The notes below the pieces were generated by a model. The model did not search any database, was not told the origin of the DNA, and was given only the letters and a program-made list of their open reading frames with translations. Positions 17,421 through 26,405 of a stretch of 64,000 bases of DNA are shown one piece after another. This DNA comes from SIG565 sp964607025. GTDB lineage: Bacteria > Bacillota > Clostridia > Oscillospirales > Acutalibacteraceae. The position numbers and the translations under genes were made by a program. The stretch lies in the NCBI GenBank assembly GCA_964607025.1, contig CAZSIL010000005.1, forward strand, positions 14,735 through 78,734. Direction: 5' to 3'. Each line of letters opens with the position of its first letter. Position 1 is the first letter of the stretch.

Positions 17421-17640
17421 AATTGAGGCACACTCCGTAAGGAAGTGTGCCTCAATTATATTCGCCTTACGGCGAGTGATATTGCTTCGCAGCGATATTA
17501 TGCTACGCATAGTGATATTCTCCTTCGGACAGTTAAATGGCGAATATAATATCACTGAAACCGCATTGTTTCAATATCACTTTTGACTTTAGGCAAAAAT
17601 ATCACTGCAAAATTTTAGTTTGCAATATCACTTTACCTGC
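17421..17640. repeat. Composite hairpin repeat with six AATATCACT boxes
   Basis: This gene-free stretch starts with a 14-bp stem hairpin (17421-17457, AATTGAGGCACACT and complement). It is followed by 12-bp arms ATTATATTCGCC (17455-17466) and GGCGAATATAAT (17539-17550). The 9-mer AATATCACT occurs four times (17548, 17573, 17598, 17624), and its exact reverse complement AGTGATATT occurs twice (17475, 17511). Neighbouring copies flank small hairpins such as GAAAC-GTTTC, GCAAA-TTTGC and ATGC-GCAT. No ORF or transposase is present. It looks like a folded intergenic element of the MITE or REP kind; function is unknown. A decayed relative lies at 20452-20540. Confidence 0.75.
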
Positions 17641-17702
17641 CGAGAAAGATGTTTTTTATTTTCGGTAAGTATTTACTTTTCTCAAAGTATGTAACCCACT
17701 AT

Positions 17703-17727
17703 GACACTTTCAACTTTTGAAAGTGTC
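17703..17727. terminator. Strong hairpin downstream of the LysR gene
   Basis: GACACTTTCAA pairs perfectly with TTGAAAGTGTC around three bases, 20 bases past the LysR stop. There is no T-run on the minus side, so it could be a processing or stabilising hairpin rather than an intrinsic terminator. Confidence 0.5.
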
Positions 17728-17746
17728 TCCATTGCTGTATCTTCTT

Positions 17747-18631
17747 TTATTTTTTAGAAGCTTTATAGTTTTTATAGCAAAAATCAAAAATTTCTTTTTT
17801 AATTGAGCCAAAAGTTTTATCTTTATGGTGTATCAGGTAAGAGTTTCGGGTGAATTCATAATCCGAAACTGTAATTTTACGTAGTCCGCCTTTTTCGAGT
17901 TGTCGGGTGAGAAGAGCTTCCGGCATAATGGTAACACCTAGATTTTGCGCTGTTGCAGAAATAAGCGCTTGGTTGCTTATAGATTCCATAACAGGAGTAA
18001 CCACTAAATTTTCAAGGGCAAAAATATGGTCCAAAAATTCACGCGATACACTCTCATCTTCACGAAGCAAAAGGTCATAGCTGCATAATTCCTTAAGGGT
18101 TACGGTATCGGGCATATTGTACTTTTTACCGCAAACCGCAATTAAAGTGTTGCAGTCAACAAGGCGGGATTTAATATTCGGGTCGGAAGGCTTGCCCTGA
18201 ATAAAGGCAAAATCAAGCACGCCGTTTAAAATTTTATTTTCTATTACTGAAGTCTGGTTGATAGAAACCTGAAAATCTATTTCAGAAAAATTTTCTTTAA
18301 GCTTCCTTAAAAGCCAAGGAATCTTTTGCTTACCTATAGTAAGCGAAGAGCCAATTTTCAAAAGCGGCTTTTTGGATGAGTTTAGTGCCTGCTCTTCAAA
18401 TTCATCAAATGCAGATATAACTTCCTGTGCTTTTATAAGCAAGCTTTTTCCTTCGTCCGTCAAAAATAATCGGCGGTTTATACGTTCAAAAAGTTTTACA
18501 TTATAATTCTTTTCAATTTCGGCAATAGTATTACTGACAGCAGGCTGTGCAATAAATAACTCTTCAGCTGCTTTTGTCATACTGCCGTGCTTGCAAACAC
18601 AAATAAATACCTTTAAATGTCGTATAGTCAT
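17747..18631 (-). CDS. LysR-family transcriptional regulator
   Basis: The 294-residue protein has the LysR N-terminal helix-turn-helix (residues 1-60, with TKAAEELFIAQPAVSNTI and FERINRRLFLTDEG) and a C-terminal effector-binding domain. The effector is unknown. The start at 18631 is taken because GGTGAT lies five bases upstream; several ATG/GTG codons up to 18649 are in frame. It is divergent from the Na/phosphate cotransporter across 112 bases, and LysR proteins often control the divergent neighbour, so that gene is the first candidate target. This is inference from position. Confidence 0.88.
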   Translation of the reverse strand: MTIRHLKVFICVCKHGSMTKAAEELFIAQPAVSNTIAEIEKNYNVKLFERINRRLFLTDEGKSLLIKAQEVISAFDEFEEQALNSSKKPLLKIGSSLTIGKQKIPWLLRKLKENFSEIDFQVSINQTSVIENKILNGVLDFAFIQGKPSDPNIKSRLVDCNTLIAVCGKKYNMPDTVTLKELCSYDLLLREDESVSREFLDHIFALENLVVTPVMESISNQALISATAQNLGVTIMPEALLTRQLEKGGLRKITVSDYEFTRNSYLIHHKDKTFGSIKKEIFDFCYKNYKASKK

Positions 18632-18679
18632 AACAATCACCATAACCAAAACTGTATAAACTTTATAATATTATACTAT

Positions 18680-18708
18680 TTTACTTATCGAAAGTCAATT
18701 GGTATAAT
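18680..18708 (+). promoter_or_regulatory. Promoter for the Na/phosphate cotransporter gene
   Basis: TATAAT (18703-18708) is preceded at 17 bases by TTTACT (18680-18685). The -35 is weak, which would fit activator dependence, possibly on the divergent LysR protein. Confidence 0.5.
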
Positions 18709-18743
18709 CATCCTTGTAAAAAAATGAAAAGGAGAAAGAAATT

Positions 18744-20429
18744 ATGTTATCTTCACAAGAAGTAATGCAGTTAATAGGAAGTCTTATTTGGCTGCTGGCA
18801 GGCGTTGGTGTATTTATCGTTGGTATGAACTTTATGGGTGACGCCTTGGAAAAGAGTGCAGGCGCAGGAATGAAGCGCTTGCTTGAAAAAATTAGTAACA
18901 ATCGTTTTTCAGGTGTAGGAATCGGTGCTGGTGTGACAGCAATAATTCAAAGCTCATCAGCAACATCAGTAATGGTAATAGGTCTAGTAAATGCAGGAGT
19001 TATGACTCTGATGCAAGCAACACCTATAATTATGGGTGCTAACATTGGTACAACAATCACCGGTGTTTTAGTAGCCCTTAAGAATGATTATTTTAATATG
19101 GCAATGTATCTACTTGCTTTTGCCGGAGTAATGATGGGCTTTTTCAAAAAGGAAAAGGTTAAACTCGCAGGTAGTCTTTGCAGCGGTTTGGGTCTTATTT
19201 TCGTTGGACTTGAAGTAATGAGCAGTGAACAGGCTTTTGGAAATCAGTTAGTTGAAAATATGTTTACCGATATTTTTAGAAGAATAGACTTTCCGTTGCT
19301 TTTAATATTGGTTGGTGTTATTTTTACCGCCCTTATCCAAAGCTCTTCTGCAGCGACAGGTGTTGTTATTACGATGGTTGGTGCGGATATACTTCCACTT
19401 GATATGGCATTGTTTATCGTTCTTGGCGCCAATATTGGTACTTGCGTTACAGCGTTGCTTGCATCTGTTGGTGCAAATGCTAACTCAAAGCGTGTAGCAC
19501 TTATTCACTTTACATTCAACACAATCGGAACAATACTTTTTGCCGCAATAATCTGGATTTTCAAAGAGCCAATGGTAAATCTTTTAGTTTCGTTATTCCC
19601 AGGCGGTGATCAAATGTCACTTCAGATGAGGGTTTCGGCTTTCCATGTAATCTTTAACGTAACTACAACATGCTTATTGTTACCCTTTGTAAAACAAATG
19701 GTCAAGTATTCCTGTGCTATTATTAAAGATAAAAAAGAAATAAAAGAAGCCTTCACACTCAAAAATGTTGATGATAGATTATTAACAACACCACCTATTG
19801 CACTTATGCAGGTTAAGAAAGAAATTAACTATATGCTTAGCCTGGTAGAAGAAAACACCCGCCTTTCGTTTGCTTCAATAGACAACGGTTCAATGGAACA
19901 TGATGAAAAAATAAGAGCAAACGAAGAAATTGTTGACTTTACAAACCGTGCTTTAACGCAATTCTTAATCAAGCTAACTGCAAACGTAGAAGAAAGCGAT
20001 GAAAAAGTTATTGGTGCATATTTTCACGTTTTAAACGATCTTGAGCGTATAGGTGATAATGCGGAAAACTTCCACGAGATCGGTGTAGAAATGCTTGATA
20101 AAAGTATCAAATTTTCCGATACGGCACGTGGCGGTATTACAGAAATGCGTGAACATATTATGCAAATGTTTGCTATTTCTAAGGACGCATTCGAAAAGCT
20201 TAATAAGAACGAATTATCCGAGCTTACTGCTTTGGAAGAAGATGTTGACGCTATGAAGAAAACGCTTATTGCAAGCCACTTTGCCCGCCTTGCCGAAGGA
20301 AACTGCAGTGCTGATGTAAGTCCGTATTATTCATCTATTATATCGGGCTTGGAACGTGTTGCAGACCACCTTGTAAATGTAGGCTTTAGTATAATAGACC
20401 CTACCGGCTCACAAAAGGTCAATGCATAA
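18744..20429 (+). CDS. Na/Pi-cotransporter with C-terminal PhoU-like domain
   Basis: The 561-residue protein has two repeated Na/Pi-cotransport (PF02690-type) units. The repeated motif is IIQSSSATSVMV (residues about 71-82) and LIQSSSAATGVV (about 195-206), with the second half GANIGTTIT / GANIGTCVT. A cytoplasmic PhoU-like helical domain follows (about 350-550). It imports phosphate using sodium, with the PhoU part probably limiting uptake. The ribosome site is AAAGGAGAAAG. It stands alone and a decayed structured repeat follows its stop. Confidence 0.92.
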   Translation: MLSSQEVMQLIGSLIWLLAGVGVFIVGMNFMGDALEKSAGAGMKRLLEKISNNRFSGVGIGAGVTAIIQSSSATSVMVIGLVNAGVMTLMQATPIIMGANIGTTITGVLVALKNDYFNMAMYLLAFAGVMMGFFKKEKVKLAGSLCSGLGLIFVGLEVMSSEQAFGNQLVENMFTDIFRRIDFPLLLILVGVIFTALIQSSSAATGVVITMVGADILPLDMALFIVLGANIGTCVTALLASVGANANSKRVALIHFTFNTIGTILFAAIIWIFKEPMVNLLVSLFPGGDQMSLQMRVSAFHVIFNVTTTCLLLPFVKQMVKYSCAIIKDKKEIKEAFTLKNVDDRLLTTPPIALMQVKKEINYMLSLVEENTRLSFASIDNGSMEHDEKIRANEEIVDFTNRALTQFLIKLTANVEESDEKVIGAYFHVLNDLERIGDNAENFHEIGVEMLDKSIKFSDTARGGITEMREHIMQMFAISKDAFEKLNKNELSELTALEEDVDAMKKTLIASHFARLAEGNCSADVSPYYSSIISGLERVADHLVNVGFSIIDPTGSQKVNA

Positions 20430-20451
20430 CCGAATGCTACTAAGATACACT

Positions 20452-20540
20452 TGAGGCACCCTCCGTTAGGAAGGTGCCTCAGCTATATTGGTTGCGATAT
20501 GCAGTAAAACATGTGATCTATCTCACAATATCACATAGTC
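20452..20540. repeat. Decayed second copy of the composite hairpin repeat
   Basis: The leading hairpin TGAGGCACC (20452-20460) pairs with GGTGCCTCA (20473-20481), with the same CTCCGT-A-GGA apex as the copy at 17421. It is followed by TATATT and degraded boxes (GCGATAT, CAATATCACA). One base pair of the stem differs in both arms relative to the first copy (A-T there, C-G here), a compensatory change. It lies between the Na/Pi gene and the convergent DUF554 gene, where it could also terminate transcription. Confidence 0.6.
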
Positions 20541-20559
20541 ATTTGATTTTTAGGTATGT

Positions 20560-21267
20560 TTACATAAACCGACAAAATAGTAGCGGCAAAAATATTGCAG
20601 GTACAAAATTCATAACCTTAATTTTTGCAATGCCGAGCATATTTAATGAAAGCGCTACAATAAGCAAAGAGCCAACGGTTGACATTTGTGTAATAATATC
20701 GGTCGTTAAATACGGAGCTATGTAAACTGCAAGTAATGTGATGCTTCCTTGTATCACAAGGACTGAGACGCTGGATAGCATAACTCCGAAGCCCAGTGTA
20801 GACGCTAATGTTATCGCCGCGATACAGTCAATAACCGATTTTGAATAAATGGTCATATTGTCGCCGATTATTCCGCTTTCAAGTGAGCCGACAATGGTCA
20901 TTGCACCAACACAAAACAGCAGTGTAGCGCTGACAAAACCTTCTGCGATTTTAGCATTTCCGCCTTTTTTATTAACTTGCTGCTCTAATTTTTTACCAAG
21001 CCGATTTACCCATTTATCAAGGTCTATCAATTCACCAATAAGTGCGCCTAATGCCACCGAAATGATGATGACGAGTATCTTATTGCCGTCATTTAAAATT
21101 CCGTCTATGCCGATAAGCAGCACACAAAAAGCCATGCCTGTCATAAGTGCGTTTTTTAGTCTTTCGGGTATTCCTTTTTGGAATATCATACCAATGCCGG
21201 CGCCAAGTATAACTGTAAAAAAATTAACTACGGCACCGCTAGTAAGTATTGTTTTTAGTGTTTCCAT
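20560..21267 (-). CDS. DUF554 family membrane protein (YdfK/YqgA-like)
   Basis: The 235-residue protein has about seven membrane segments. The N-terminal GAVVNFFTVILGAGIGM, the GMAFCVLLIGIDG segment and the SVLVIQGSITLLAVYI end match DUF554, whose function is not established. Ribosome site GAGGTGG lies six bases before the ATG and overlaps the stop codon of the upstream dehydrogenase gene, so the two are probably translated in series. Confidence 0.85.
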   Translation of the reverse strand: METLKTILTSGAVVNFFTVILGAGIGMIFQKGIPERLKNALMTGMAFCVLLIGIDGILNDGNKILVIIISVALGALIGELIDLDKWVNRLGKKLEQQVNKKGGNAKIAEGFVSATLLFCVGAMTIVGSLESGIIGDNMTIYSKSVIDCIAAITLASTLGFGVMLSSVSVLVIQGSITLLAVYIAPYLTTDIITQMSTVGSLLIVALSLNMLGIAKIKVMNFVPAIFLPLLFCRFM

Positions 21268-21275
21268 ATTCCACC

Positions 21276-22037
21276 TCAGGTTTTAGCAAAATACATCATA
21301 ATACTGTGCGGTACTATTTTAGCAAGAAATCGGTAAAATTTATAAAATGCGCGGTCGGTATACACACCGCGGCCGCGTTTTGCGGCGACAAGGGATTTAC
21401 GTGCCACGTGCTCGGGGTTTACTCGAGGCAACATATCAAAGGTTTTGCTGGTGCCCGATTTAATGTTTGCAATGGGCAAAAATTCGGTATCCATAGGTCC
21501 CGGACACACCGCAGTTACGTTTATGCGGCGTTTTTTTAGTTCAAAACGGAGGGCCTTTGAAAAGGATGTAACATACGCCTTGGTCGAACAATAAACCGTC
21601 ATACGTGCATTTGGCACAAACGATGCAATAGAACTTACATTTATAATTTGAGCGTTTTCTGTCATAAATTCGAGAGTTATCCTCGTAATAACAGTTAATG
21701 CTTCACAGTTAAGGCGGATCATACCCGCATTATCATTTGTGGAAATATTAGTGAAATCTTCCAGACGACCAAACCCTGCGTTGTTAACAAGAATTTTAAC
21801 GTTAGCGTTTTTGTCAATGAGCAACTGTTGGTATTGGGCAACGTTTTGCTCGTTCGTTATATCACACACAACCGTGCGACAGCGAACGGGTTTGATAGCT
21901 TTTGCGATTTGTTCTAATTTTTCTTTACGACGCGCAACGATCCATACTTCATCAAGCGTGGGGTACATTTCGGCAATTTGCCGAGCGTATTCTGTGCCAA
22001 GCCCCGATGAAGCACCTGTAACTACTGCAATATCCAT
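21276..22037 (-). CDS. Short-chain dehydrogenase/reductase (DltE-like)
   Basis: The 253-residue SDR has VTGASSGLGTEYA (residues 6-18) for cofactor binding, NNAGFG (about 86), the catalytic Ser in VSSIAS (about 136) and the YCSTK Tyr/Lys pair (about 148-152). An Arg pair after strand 2 (ARRKEK) suggests NADP. Substrate unknown; the family acts on acyl or small-molecule carbonyl groups. The start follows GGTTGGTGATTTT. It forms a two-gene unit with the DUF554 gene. Confidence 0.88.
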   Translation of the reverse strand: MDIAVVTGASSGLGTEYARQIAEMYPTLDEVWIVARRKEKLEQIAKAIKPVRCRTVVCDITNEQNVAQYQQLLIDKNANVKILVNNAGFGRLEDFTNISTNDNAGMIRLNCEALTVITRITLEFMTENAQIINVSSIASFVPNARMTVYCSTKAYVTSFSKALRFELKKRRINVTAVCPGPMDTEFLPIANIKSGTSKTFDMLPRVNPEHVARKSLVAAKRGRGVYTDRAFYKFYRFLAKIVPHSIMMYFAKT

Positions 22038-22121
22038 AAAATCACCAACCTTTATTAATAATTATAACCGTTTTTTTGATAAAAGCAATACACATTATAT
22101 ACAATTTGTTGTATGTTCGGC

Positions 22122-22150
22122 TTGACACATAATAAATATAGTGGTAAAAT
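22122..22150 (+). promoter_or_regulatory. Promoter of rny
   Basis: TTGACA (22122-22127), 17 bases and TAAAAT (22145-22150). It is divergent from the SDR gene and gives a leader of about 120 bases. Confidence 0.8.
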
Positions 22151-22156
22151 ACTAAA

Positions 22157-22260
22157 GATAAAACTATCGTTTCTATTTCGCACTCGGTTTGGCGACGGTG
22201 GGAAAGGGAAATTTATTTATCCGGGTTAATACGGCCCCGCTTTAAGCCGTAATATTATAT
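22157..22260 (+). other. Untranslated leader of rny, partly structured
   Basis: This GC-richer stretch before rny contains a hairpin TACGGC (22230-22235) with GCCGTA (22246-22251) directly before the ribosome site, and an imperfect CACTCG...CGGTG pairing upstream. I recognise no known riboswitch. It could be a site where RNase Y cuts or controls its own message; this is a guess. Confidence 0.35.
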
Positions 22261-22277
22261 AAGGAGGTGCATTGTAT

Positions 22278-23822
22278 ATGATGCCCTATATCATTGGTGG
22301 AAGTATCGCCGTAGTTTTAGGCGTTATTGGTTTTTTTGTTGGCTCTGTATATAGGCAGAGGGCGGACCGTACCGAACTCGGTACTGCTAAGGATGAGGCA
22401 CGTCGTATTTTAGGCGATGCAATTAAGAATGCTGAAACCAAGAAAAAAGAACTTCTTATTGAAGCTAAGGATGAAGTATATCAGTTAAGGCAGGATGCGG
22501 AGCGCGATATTAAGGAACGCCGCAGTGATGTACAACGCAGCGAGCATCGTTTACAGCAAAAGGAAGAAGCTCTTGATAAAAAGATTGAAAATTTAGAAGC
22601 AAAAGAAGAAAAATTAGCACTCAAAGTCAAAGAAATCGAAGAAAAACAAGAAGAATGCGAGAGAATTAAGAAAAGTCAGATCGAAATGCTTGAAAAAATT
22701 TCAGGATTTACAAAGCAGGAGGCAAAGGACTTTTTACTCAGTATGCTTGACGGTGAGTTAAATCACGAAAAAGCAGTTAGAATTCTTGAATTTGAAAAGC
22801 ACACAAAAGAAGAATCCGAAAAAGTGGCAAGGGAAATTATCGGTCACGCAATCCAGCGATGTGCGGCTGACCATACTTCCGAAATCACCGTTTCGGTTGT
22901 GGCGTTGCCAAATGACGAAATGAAGGGACGCATTATTGGTAGAGAAGGCCGCAATATTCGTGCGCTTGAAACTGCCACGGGTGCCGACCTTATTATTGAT
23001 GATACCCCCGAAGCTATCACTGTTTCTTGTTTTGACCCTGTGCGCCGAGAAATTGCGCGTTTAACACTTGAAAAGCTAATTGTTGACGGTCGTATTCATC
23101 CCGCAAGAATTGAAGAGATGATTAACAAGGCAACTGCCGAAGTTAATGCGACTATAAAGCAAGAGGGTGAGCGCGTGATGCTCGAAGCAGGTATTCATAA
23201 CCTGCATCCAGAACTTGTTAAGCTGCTCGGTAAATTAAAATATCGTACAAGTTATGGTCAAAGTGTTCTTAATCACTCGCTGGAGGTTTGCCATTTATCA
23301 GGTCTTATCGCGGCTGAAATCGGTGCAAATGTAACCTTAGCAAAAAGGGCAGGATTACTTCATGATATCGGTAAAGCGCTTGACCATGAGCAAGAGGGCT
23401 CTCATATCCAACTCGGTGTTGAAGCGGCAAGAAAGTACAAGGAAAACGAGGATGTTATCCACGCTATTCATGCTCACCACGGTGAAATCGAAGCAAAAAC
23501 GGTTATTGCTTGTATAGTTCAGGCAGCTGATGCCATTTCGGCATCACGTCCGGGAGCACGCAGAGAAAATATTGAGAACTATATCAAACGTCTTGAAAAA
23601 CTTGAGGAAATCGCCAATTCCTTTAACGGCGTTGAGCGCTCTTATGCCATTCAAGCAGGTAGAGAAGTGCGTATTATTGTTAAACCCGAGGTTATCAGTG
23701 ATGACCAAATGGTACTTATCGCACATGATATTGCTCAGCGTATTGAAAATGAGCTTGAATATCCCGGTCAGATTAAAGTAAATCTTATCCGTGAGAACAG
23801 AGCAGTTGATTACGCAAAATAA
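22278..23822 (+). CDS. rny: Ribonuclease Y
   Basis: The 514-residue endoribonuclease has one N-terminal membrane helix (residues about 2-24) and a long charged coiled coil (about 30-190). A KH RNA-binding domain contains GRIIGREGRNIRALE (about 216). The HD domain has HSLEVCHLSG and LLHDIGKALDHE (about 333-375), with HAHHGE further on. It starts mRNA decay at the membrane. The ATG at 22278 is favoured because AAGGAGG lies 10 bases upstream; TTG at 22272 would be too close. It is followed by its own terminator. Confidence 0.95.
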   Translation: MMPYIIGGSIAVVLGVIGFFVGSVYRQRADRTELGTAKDEARRILGDAIKNAETKKKELLIEAKDEVYQLRQDAERDIKERRSDVQRSEHRLQQKEEALDKKIENLEAKEEKLALKVKEIEEKQEECERIKKSQIEMLEKISGFTKQEAKDFLLSMLDGELNHEKAVRILEFEKHTKEESEKVAREIIGHAIQRCAADHTSEITVSVVALPNDEMKGRIIGREGRNIRALETATGADLIIDDTPEAITVSCFDPVRREIARLTLEKLIVDGRIHPARIEEMINKATAEVNATIKQEGERVMLEAGIHNLHPELVKLLGKLKYRTSYGQSVLNHSLEVCHLSGLIAAEIGANVTLAKRAGLLHDIGKALDHEQEGSHIQLGVEAARKYKENEDVIHAIHAHHGEIEAKTVIACIVQAADAISASRPGARRENIENYIKRLEKLEEIANSFNGVERSYAIQAGREVRIIVKPEVISDDQMVLIAHDIAQRIENELEYPGQIKVNLIRENRAVDYAK

Positions 23823-23827
23823 TCATT

Positions 23828-23855
23828 AAAACCGACGTCTAAACGTCGGTTTTTC
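23828..23855 (+). terminator. Terminator of rny
   Basis: ACCGACGT pairs with ACGTCGGT around four bases, preceded by A and followed by five T. Confidence 0.92.
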
Positions 23856-23915
23856 TTTACTTTTAGTTAACTTTGTATTAAAATAAATTAGATATGATTA
23901 AAGGTGGTGATCGGG

Positions 23916-25145
23916 TTGAAAAAAGTTTTGATAATCGGTGGCGGTGCCGCAGGACTTATGGCGGCTATAAAAGCCGCAGGGAATGGACATAGCGTTACCG
24001 TTATTGAGAAAAACAAAAAACCGGCCCGTAAGCTGCTCATAACCGGAAAAGGCAGATGTAATCTTACCAACAATTGTGATGTTGATACGTTAATTGCCAA
24101 TACTACCAAAAACGGCAGATTTTTATATTCGGCTTTTTCCGCCTTTTCATCCGCCGATACTATGGCTTTTTTTGAAAACCAAGGTGTAAAACTTAAAACA
24201 GAGCGCGGAGATAGGGTTTTCCCCGTGTCCGATAGGGCGGTTGATATTGTAGATGCTTTATGGAATGCTGCAAAAAAAAGCGGTGTAAGAATAGTGTGCG
24301 GTAGAGTAGTGGATGTACTTATCACCGACAACGCGGTAAATGGTGTGATTTTGGAAGACGGCAGACAGTTTCCTGCCGACGCCGTAATAATCGCGACGGG
24401 TGGTAAATCGTATTCTGCTACGGGCTCAAACGGGGATGGATACGTTTTAGCAAAAAAACTCGGCCATACCGTCACCGAAATATTGCCGTCATTGGTGCCG
24501 ATTAAAATTCACGAAGGATTTTGTTCGTATCTTGCGGGACTTAGTTTAAAAAATGTTACTCTGTCGGTTTTCGAAGACGGTAAAAGCAAACCCGTCTTTT
24601 TTGAACTTGGCGAAATGCTTTTTACTCATTTCGGCATATCCGGTCCATTGGTGCTAAGCGGCTCGGCGCATATGCGAAAAATCGGCAAAATACCATATAT
24701 TTTAAAAATTGATTTAAAACCGGGGTTAACTTACGAACAACTTGATAAACGATTACAACGCGATTTTGCGGAAAATACCAATAAAAATTTCGGTAATGCG
24801 CTTAATAAACTATTGCCGCAAAAATTAATTTCTGTTATAGTTAATTTAAGTGGTATTATGAGCGATACAAAGGTAAATCAGATAACCAAAGAACAGCGTA
24901 CAAAACTCTGCAAGATTTTAAAGGAATTCACCCTGCATCCTATTGCGTTTTGTGATATTGAAGAAGCTATAATCACAAGCGGGGGTGTTAGTACAAGAGA
25001 AATTAATCCGTCGGATATGCAGTCAAAATTAATAAAAGGGCTGTATTTTGCAGGTGAAGTAATAGATGTCGATGCCTATACGGGAGGATTTAATCTTCAA
25101 ATAGCGTTTTCAACAGGAAATTTAGCAGGAGGTAGTATAAAATGA
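23916..25145 (+). CDS. FAD-dependent oxidoreductase, BaiN/HI0933 family
   Basis: The 409-residue flavoprotein has the dinucleotide motif IIGGGAAGLMAA at the N-terminus, then GKGRCNLTN (about 44) and IIATGGKSYSATGSNGDGY near 165. The C-terminal FAGEVIDVDAYTGGFNLQIA closes the FAD site. Family members are annotated as aminoacetone oxidase-like or BaiN-like enzymes, with few proven substrates. The TTG start at 23916 has AGGTGGTGA five bases upstream; the GTG at 23904 is within that site. It overlaps cmk by four bases and heads the cmk-plsC-ispH::rpsA operon. Confidence 0.88.
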   Translation: MKKVLIIGGGAAGLMAAIKAAGNGHSVTVIEKNKKPARKLLITGKGRCNLTNNCDVDTLIANTTKNGRFLYSAFSAFSSADTMAFFENQGVKLKTERGDRVFPVSDRAVDIVDALWNAAKKSGVRIVCGRVVDVLITDNAVNGVILEDGRQFPADAVIIATGGKSYSATGSNGDGYVLAKKLGHTVTEILPSLVPIKIHEGFCSYLAGLSLKNVTLSVFEDGKSKPVFFELGEMLFTHFGISGPLVLSGSAHMRKIGKIPYILKIDLKPGLTYEQLDKRLQRDFAENTNKNFGNALNKLLPQKLISVIVNLSGIMSDTKVNQITKEQRTKLCKILKEFTLHPIAFCDIEEAIITSGGVSTREINPSDMQSKLIKGLYFAGEVIDVDAYTGGFNLQIAFSTGNLAGGSIK

Positions 25146-25804
25146 TTTCAGTAGCAATTGATGGACCGGCAGGTGCCGGCAAAAGCACAATTTCCAAGCA
25201 GTTGGCTAAAAAACTTGGCTTTATTTATGTGGATACAGGGGCGCTTTATCGCGCAATCGGTCTTAAATTTTTACGTCAAGGATTCGATACCAAGCTCGAG
25301 TGTGATATTCCGGCAATTCTTGAAAAAGTTCAGATTGATATCAAATTTGTTAATGGTGAACAAAGAGTGTTTTTAAACGGTGAAGATGTATCGTCGCTTA
25401 TTCGTACACCCGAAGCTTCTATGATGGCATCTGCCGTATCGGCAAAACCTCAGGTGAGAGAGTTTTTACTTGAAATGCAGCGTAAATTGGCGAGAGAAAA
25501 CAATGTAATTATGGATGGTAGAGATATAGGAACTGTTGTATTACCCGAGGCCTCTGTTAAAATTTTCCTTACTGCCACGGTGGAAACCAGAGCTAATCGC
25601 CGTTATGCTGAACTCAAAGAACGTGGAAGTGTTGCAACCTACGAAGAGGTGCTGGAAGATATGAAGGTGCGCGATTATAACGATTCCCACCGTCCGATAG
25701 CACCCCTTAAGCCCGCCGTAGATTCGGTTATTGTTGATACTTCCGGTTTTGAATTTGAGCGGTCTGTTGATACTTTGTACAATATTATAAAGGAAAAAAT
25801 GTAA
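25142..25804 (+). CDS. cmk: Cytidylate kinase
   Basis: The 220-residue P-loop kinase phosphorylates CMP and dCMP. The P-loop is DGPAGAGKST (residues 7-16), followed by the CMP-binding YVDTGALYRAIG and DGRDIGTVVLP (about 127). It overlaps the flavoprotein (ATGA) and plsC (one base), the usual tight clostridial order. Confidence 0.95.
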   Translation: MISVAIDGPAGAGKSTISKQLAKKLGFIYVDTGALYRAIGLKFLRQGFDTKLECDIPAILEKVQIDIKFVNGEQRVFLNGEDVSSLIRTPEASMMASAVSAKPQVREFLLEMQRKLARENNVIMDGRDIGTVVLPEASVKIFLTATVETRANRRYAELKERGSVATYEEVLEDMKVRDYNDSHRPIAPLKPAVDSVIVDTSGFEFERSVDTLYNIIKEKM

Positions 25805-26403
25805 TGAACCGTTTATATAAAACTATTGTTGCTGTTTTAAAACCTATTGTTCGTATGCTTTTTAAATATGAAGTATTAGGGCTTGAAAATATACCGCAAA
25901 TGCCGGGCAATTTTATGCTTTGCTGTAACCATCAGTCGTTTCTCGATGTCGTTCTTTTAGCCGTTATGTGCCCCTATCAAATTAATTTTATGGCAAAAAA
26001 AGAACTGTTTAGGTTTCGCCCTCTTGGGTGGCTTTTCAAAAAGTTTGGCGCCTTTCCCGTAAACCGCGGGGCAGGGGATGTATCAGCGGTGAAACACGCC
26101 GAGCAAATACTTGAAAATGGCGGTGTTTTAGGAATTTTCCCAGAAGGTACTCGAAATCCTATGGGCAAACCCGGCAGAGCAAAAGCAGGGGCTGCGATGT
26201 TAGCTATTGATACGGGGGCTAATATTCTGCCCGTGGCTATTAGATACTCTAAAAAACCGATTTTGTTTAAAAAGGTATCGGTAAGAATAGGTGAGCTTAT
26301 CAGTGGTAATGAATTTGTAAAAACTGATTCTATTTCCAAAACCGAGATAAAACGGGTTACGGGAATTATAATGGAAAATATCACTAAGCTTTGGGAGATA
26401 TAA
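25804..26403 (+). CDS. plsC: 1-acyl-sn-glycerol-3-phosphate acyltransferase
   Basis: The 199-residue protein makes phosphatidic acid by acylating lysophosphatidate at the membrane. NHQSFLD (HX4D, about residue 40) and FPEGTRNP (about 115) are both intact, unlike the 16.1 kb homologue. Start and stop of cmk overlap as TAATG. The last codons contain GGGAG, the ribosome site for ispH. Confidence 0.93.
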   Translation: MNRLYKTIVAVLKPIVRMLFKYEVLGLENIPQMPGNFMLCCNHQSFLDVVLLAVMCPYQINFMAKKELFRFRPLGWLFKKFGAFPVNRGAGDVSAVKHAEQILENGGVLGIFPEGTRNPMGKPGRAKAGAAMLAIDTGANILPVAIRYSKKPILFKKVSVRIGELISGNEFVKTDSISKTEIKRVTGIIMENITKLWEI

Positions 26404-26405
26404 CT

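Noticed and set aside
17421..17640. CRISPR array
   Set aside because: Repeats are only 9 bases, occur in both orientations and enclose hairpins instead of spacers of fixed length; no cas genes are near.
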